This document shows, piece after piece, positions 62,308 to 64,000 of a DNA stretch of 64,000 bases (position 1 is its first letter; each line of letters begins with the position of its first letter). The stretch comes from JASLZO01 sp965247995 (GTDB lineage: Bacteria > Chloroflexota > Dehalococcoidia > UBA6926), in assembly GCA_965247995.1 (NCBI GenBank), contig OZ252041.1, positions 1,860,001-1,924,000 of the forward strand. The letters are read 5' to 3'. The position numbers and the translations under genes are program-made. The notes under the pieces are model-generated. The model ran no database searches and was not told the origin of the DNA. It worked only from the letters and a program-made list of their open reading frames with translations.

Positions 62308-63594
62308 ATGAGCACGATTGAGAGCATCGTGGCTTCGGAGATCCTTGACTCGCGAGGAAATCCGACCGTGCAGGTCGAGGTCTGGCTTCAGGACGATTCT
62401 CGTGGAGTCGCGGCCGTTCCATCTGGTGCAAGCACTGGCACTCACGAAGCGCATGAATTGCGCGATGGCGATCCGACCCGGTACGGCGGGCGCGGCGTGC
62501 TCCGTGCCATCGAGAACGTAAACGGAGAGATTGCCGAGACGCTCGATGGCGCAGATGCGCTGGACCAGGCGTCGATTGACAACGAGCTGATCGAGTTGGA
62601 TGGGTCCGAAGACAAGTCACGACTCGGGGCCAACGCGATGCTGGGGGTGTCGCTTGCGGTCGCGAAAGCCGCGTCGGCTTCCGTCGACCTTCCTCTGTAT
62701 CGGTACTTGGGTGGGTCGAACGCCAGGACGCTGCCGGTCCCGATGTTCAACATCTTGAATGGTGGCGCCCACGCTGCGGACTCCACCGACTTCCAGGAAT
62801 TCATGATCGTTCCAGCCGGTACTGCCACATTCCATGAAGCACTGCGGATGGGCTCAGAGGTCTATCAATCGTTGCGGCGCCTCTTAGCCGAGCGGTCCCT
62901 CAGCGTGAATATCGGAGACGAGGGTGGGTTTGCTCCGTCCCTCGCGTCCAATTCGGAGGCCGCCGAGTTGATCGTCGAGGCGATTGGCAGCTCCGGATAT
63001 CGACCCGGCTCTGATTGCTATCTGGCGATTGATGTGGCCGCGACCGAGTTCTTCGACCAAGGTTCTTACACCCTGCACCGCGAAGGACGAACCCTGGACA
63101 CGGTTGGGATGATCGGCGTCTACTCCGAGTGGTTACGCGATTACCCCTTGGTCAGCATCGAGGATGGACTGGCTGAAGACGACTGGGACGGTTGGAAGGC
63201 GATGACGGCGGCGATGGGCGGCAGCATGCAACTGGTCGGGGACGACCTGTTTGTGACGAACAGCAGACGTGTATCGCGAGGGATCCGCGAGGGCATTGCG
63301 AATGCGGTGCTGATCAAGATCAACCAAATCGGCACGCTGACTGAGACGTTTGACGTGATCGAACGCGCCCGGAGCGCCGGATACGCATGTGTCGTCAGTC
63401 ACCGTTCCGGGGAAACGACGGACACGACGATCGCGGACCTCGCCGTTGCGACGGGGGTAGGACAGATTAAAGCCGGAGCGCCCGCGCGCGGCGAGCGCAC
63501 GGCCAAATACAACCGGCTACTGGAGATCGAGGCCGAGCTTGAAGACGCCGGGCGCTATGCGGGCCGCGGCGCCTTCCGGAGTCTCGAAGACTAA
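62308..63594 (+). CDS. eno: Enolase
   Basis: Converts 2-phosphoglycerate to phosphoenolpyruvate. It has 428 residues: E-I-L-D-S-R-G-N-P-T at the N-terminus, G-A-S-T-G-T-H-E, S-I-E-D-G-L-A-E-D-D-W, L-V-G-D-D-L-F-V-T-N and S-H-R-S-G-E-T-T-D. All metal ligands and the catalytic Lys (K-I-N-Q-I) are present. The ATG at 62308 follows GAGGGAG. The longer frame from 61999 is a shadow of the upstream gene. Confidence 0.97.
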   Translation: MSTIESIVASEILDSRGNPTVQVEVWLQDDSRGVAAVPSGASTGTHEAHELRDGDPTRYGGRGVLRAIENVNGEIAETLDGADALDQASIDNELIELDGSEDKSRLGANAMLGVSLAVAKAASASVDLPLYRYLGGSNARTLPVPMFNILNGGAHAADSTDFQEFMIVPAGTATFHEALRMGSEVYQSLRRLLAERSLSVNIGDEGGFAPSLASNSEAAELIVEAIGSSGYRPGSDCYLAIDVAATEFFDQGSYTLHREGRTLDTVGMIGVYSEWLRDYPLVSIEDGLAEDDWDGWKAMTAAMGGSMQLVGDDLFVTNSRRVSRGIREGIANAVLIKINQIGTLTETFDVIERARSAGYACVVSHRSGETTDTTIADLAVATGVGQIKAGAPARGERTAKYNRLLEIEAELEDAGRYAGRGAFRSLED

Positions 63595-63606
63595 GGAGCG
63601 GCGCGT

Positions 63607-63912
63607 CTACCAGCGCTGGCCGCCACCTCCACCGCCACCGCCACCGTTGCCTCCGCGCCGGGCGCCATCATCTCGCGGCCGGGCTTCGTTCACGGTCAAC
63701 GGTCGTCCCTTCATCTCACGGCCGTTCATTTGGGTGATGGCCGCCTGCCCTTCCGTTTGGTTCGGCATCTCGACGAAACCGAATCCCCGTGACCGACCGG
63801 AGTACCGATCGATGATCACTCGGGCGGACTCAACCGCACCATGAGGCTCGAACGCTGTTCGAAGCTCATCGTCGGTGAGCTCGTACGGCAGGTTGCCTAC
63901 GTAGATATTCAT
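63607..63912 (-). CDS. Glycine-rich RRM RNA-binding protein
   Basis: A 101-residue protein with one RNA recognition motif: RNP2 N-I-Y-V-G-N-L at 2-8 and RNP1 S-R-G-F-G-F-V-E near 41-48. A tail of Arg and about 13 Gly follows. It is the cold-shock-type or cyanobacterial Rbp architecture. GGAAGGAG lies just upstream of the ATG. A TTTAAT near 63980 (minus strand) might be its -10. Convergent with eno, 12 bases apart. Confidence 0.92.
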   Translation of the reverse strand: MNIYVGNLPYELTDDELRTAFEPHGAVESARVIIDRYSGRSRGFGFVEMPNQTEGQAAITQMNGREMKGRPLTVNEARPRDDGARRGGNGGGGGGGGGQRW

Positions 63913-64000
63913 GCAACGCTCCTTCCACCGACACTCCTCAACAAGGAAGCGCTCGCATGCGTTCGTGCAGGCTGAAAATTAAACGCGGTGAGCGGTTGGT

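Noticed and set aside
63615..63660. GC-rich triplet repeat-like tract.
   Set aside because: It encodes the Gly-rich tail of the RRM protein and is not a separate repeat element.

Overview
This 64 kb, GC-rich, gene-dense window reads as chromosome from a free-living, respiring bacterium. It has complex I subunits (nuoM, nuoN), a succinate dehydrogenase whose third subunit is HdrB/CCG-like, TCA dehydrogenases, MEP-pathway isoprenoid genes and a normal bacterial translation set. Gene content and style suggest a Chloroflexota lineage, perhaps Dehalococcoidia/SAR202-like; this is an impression, because there is no rRNA gene to test it. No tRNA, rRNA, CRISPR array, insertion sequence or integrase was seen.

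Layout: 1-2855, end of a nuo operon. 2920-6702, a double VOC-domain protein, nadK, an ArgA-like acetyltransferase, a Nudix hydrolase and a LON-domain protein. 6704-13782, an accessory island on the minus strand: an Eco57I-like DNA methyltransferase, a PIN-toxin remnant and a PLD-SNF2 helicase. 13970-18248, sdhA, sdhB, the CCG subunit and a methyltransferase. 24876 down to 18277, a minus-strand operon: acyl-CoA carboxylase beta subunit, small subunit, PycB-like protein with biotin domain, isocitrate dehydrogenase, malate dehydrogenase, HAD phosphatase. 25029-40607, mixed housekeeping genes (folP-folK fusion, lepA, glmU, glutaredoxin, cysS fused to a glycosyltransferase domain, thiI, htpX, hflX, dtd, two FmdB proteins). 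40773-50411, the classic rpsB-tsf-pyrH-frr-uppS-cdsA-dxr-rseP-ispG-proS cluster. 50451-63912, a PadR regulator, CPBP protease, trpA, aroH, ribF, an aminotransferase-serA pair, ligA, pth, a secreted metallopeptidase, a LOG-like protein, enolase and an RRM protein.

The carbon-metabolism genes form a coherent set. The VOC protein (possible epimerase), the PccB/small subunit/PycB-biotin trio, malate dehydrogenase, isocitrate dehydrogenase and the succinate dehydrogenase would link propionyl/methylmalonyl-CoA, pyruvate and oxaloacetate to the TCA cycle, with electrons passing to quinone.

Two observations stand out. First, the island is bracketed by two diverged copies of the 3' end of the LON-domain gene (6616-6703 and 13783-13864). 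This suggests insertion at that gene's 3' end, and the methyltransferase itself is a compositional mosaic. Second, cysteinyl-tRNA synthetase continues in frame into a complete-looking GT2-type glycosyltransferase domain with an altered DXD motif, behind a leader that can form two mutually exclusive hairpins. A recurrent extended -10 element (TG-N-TATACT-like) is also seen ahead of several transcription units.
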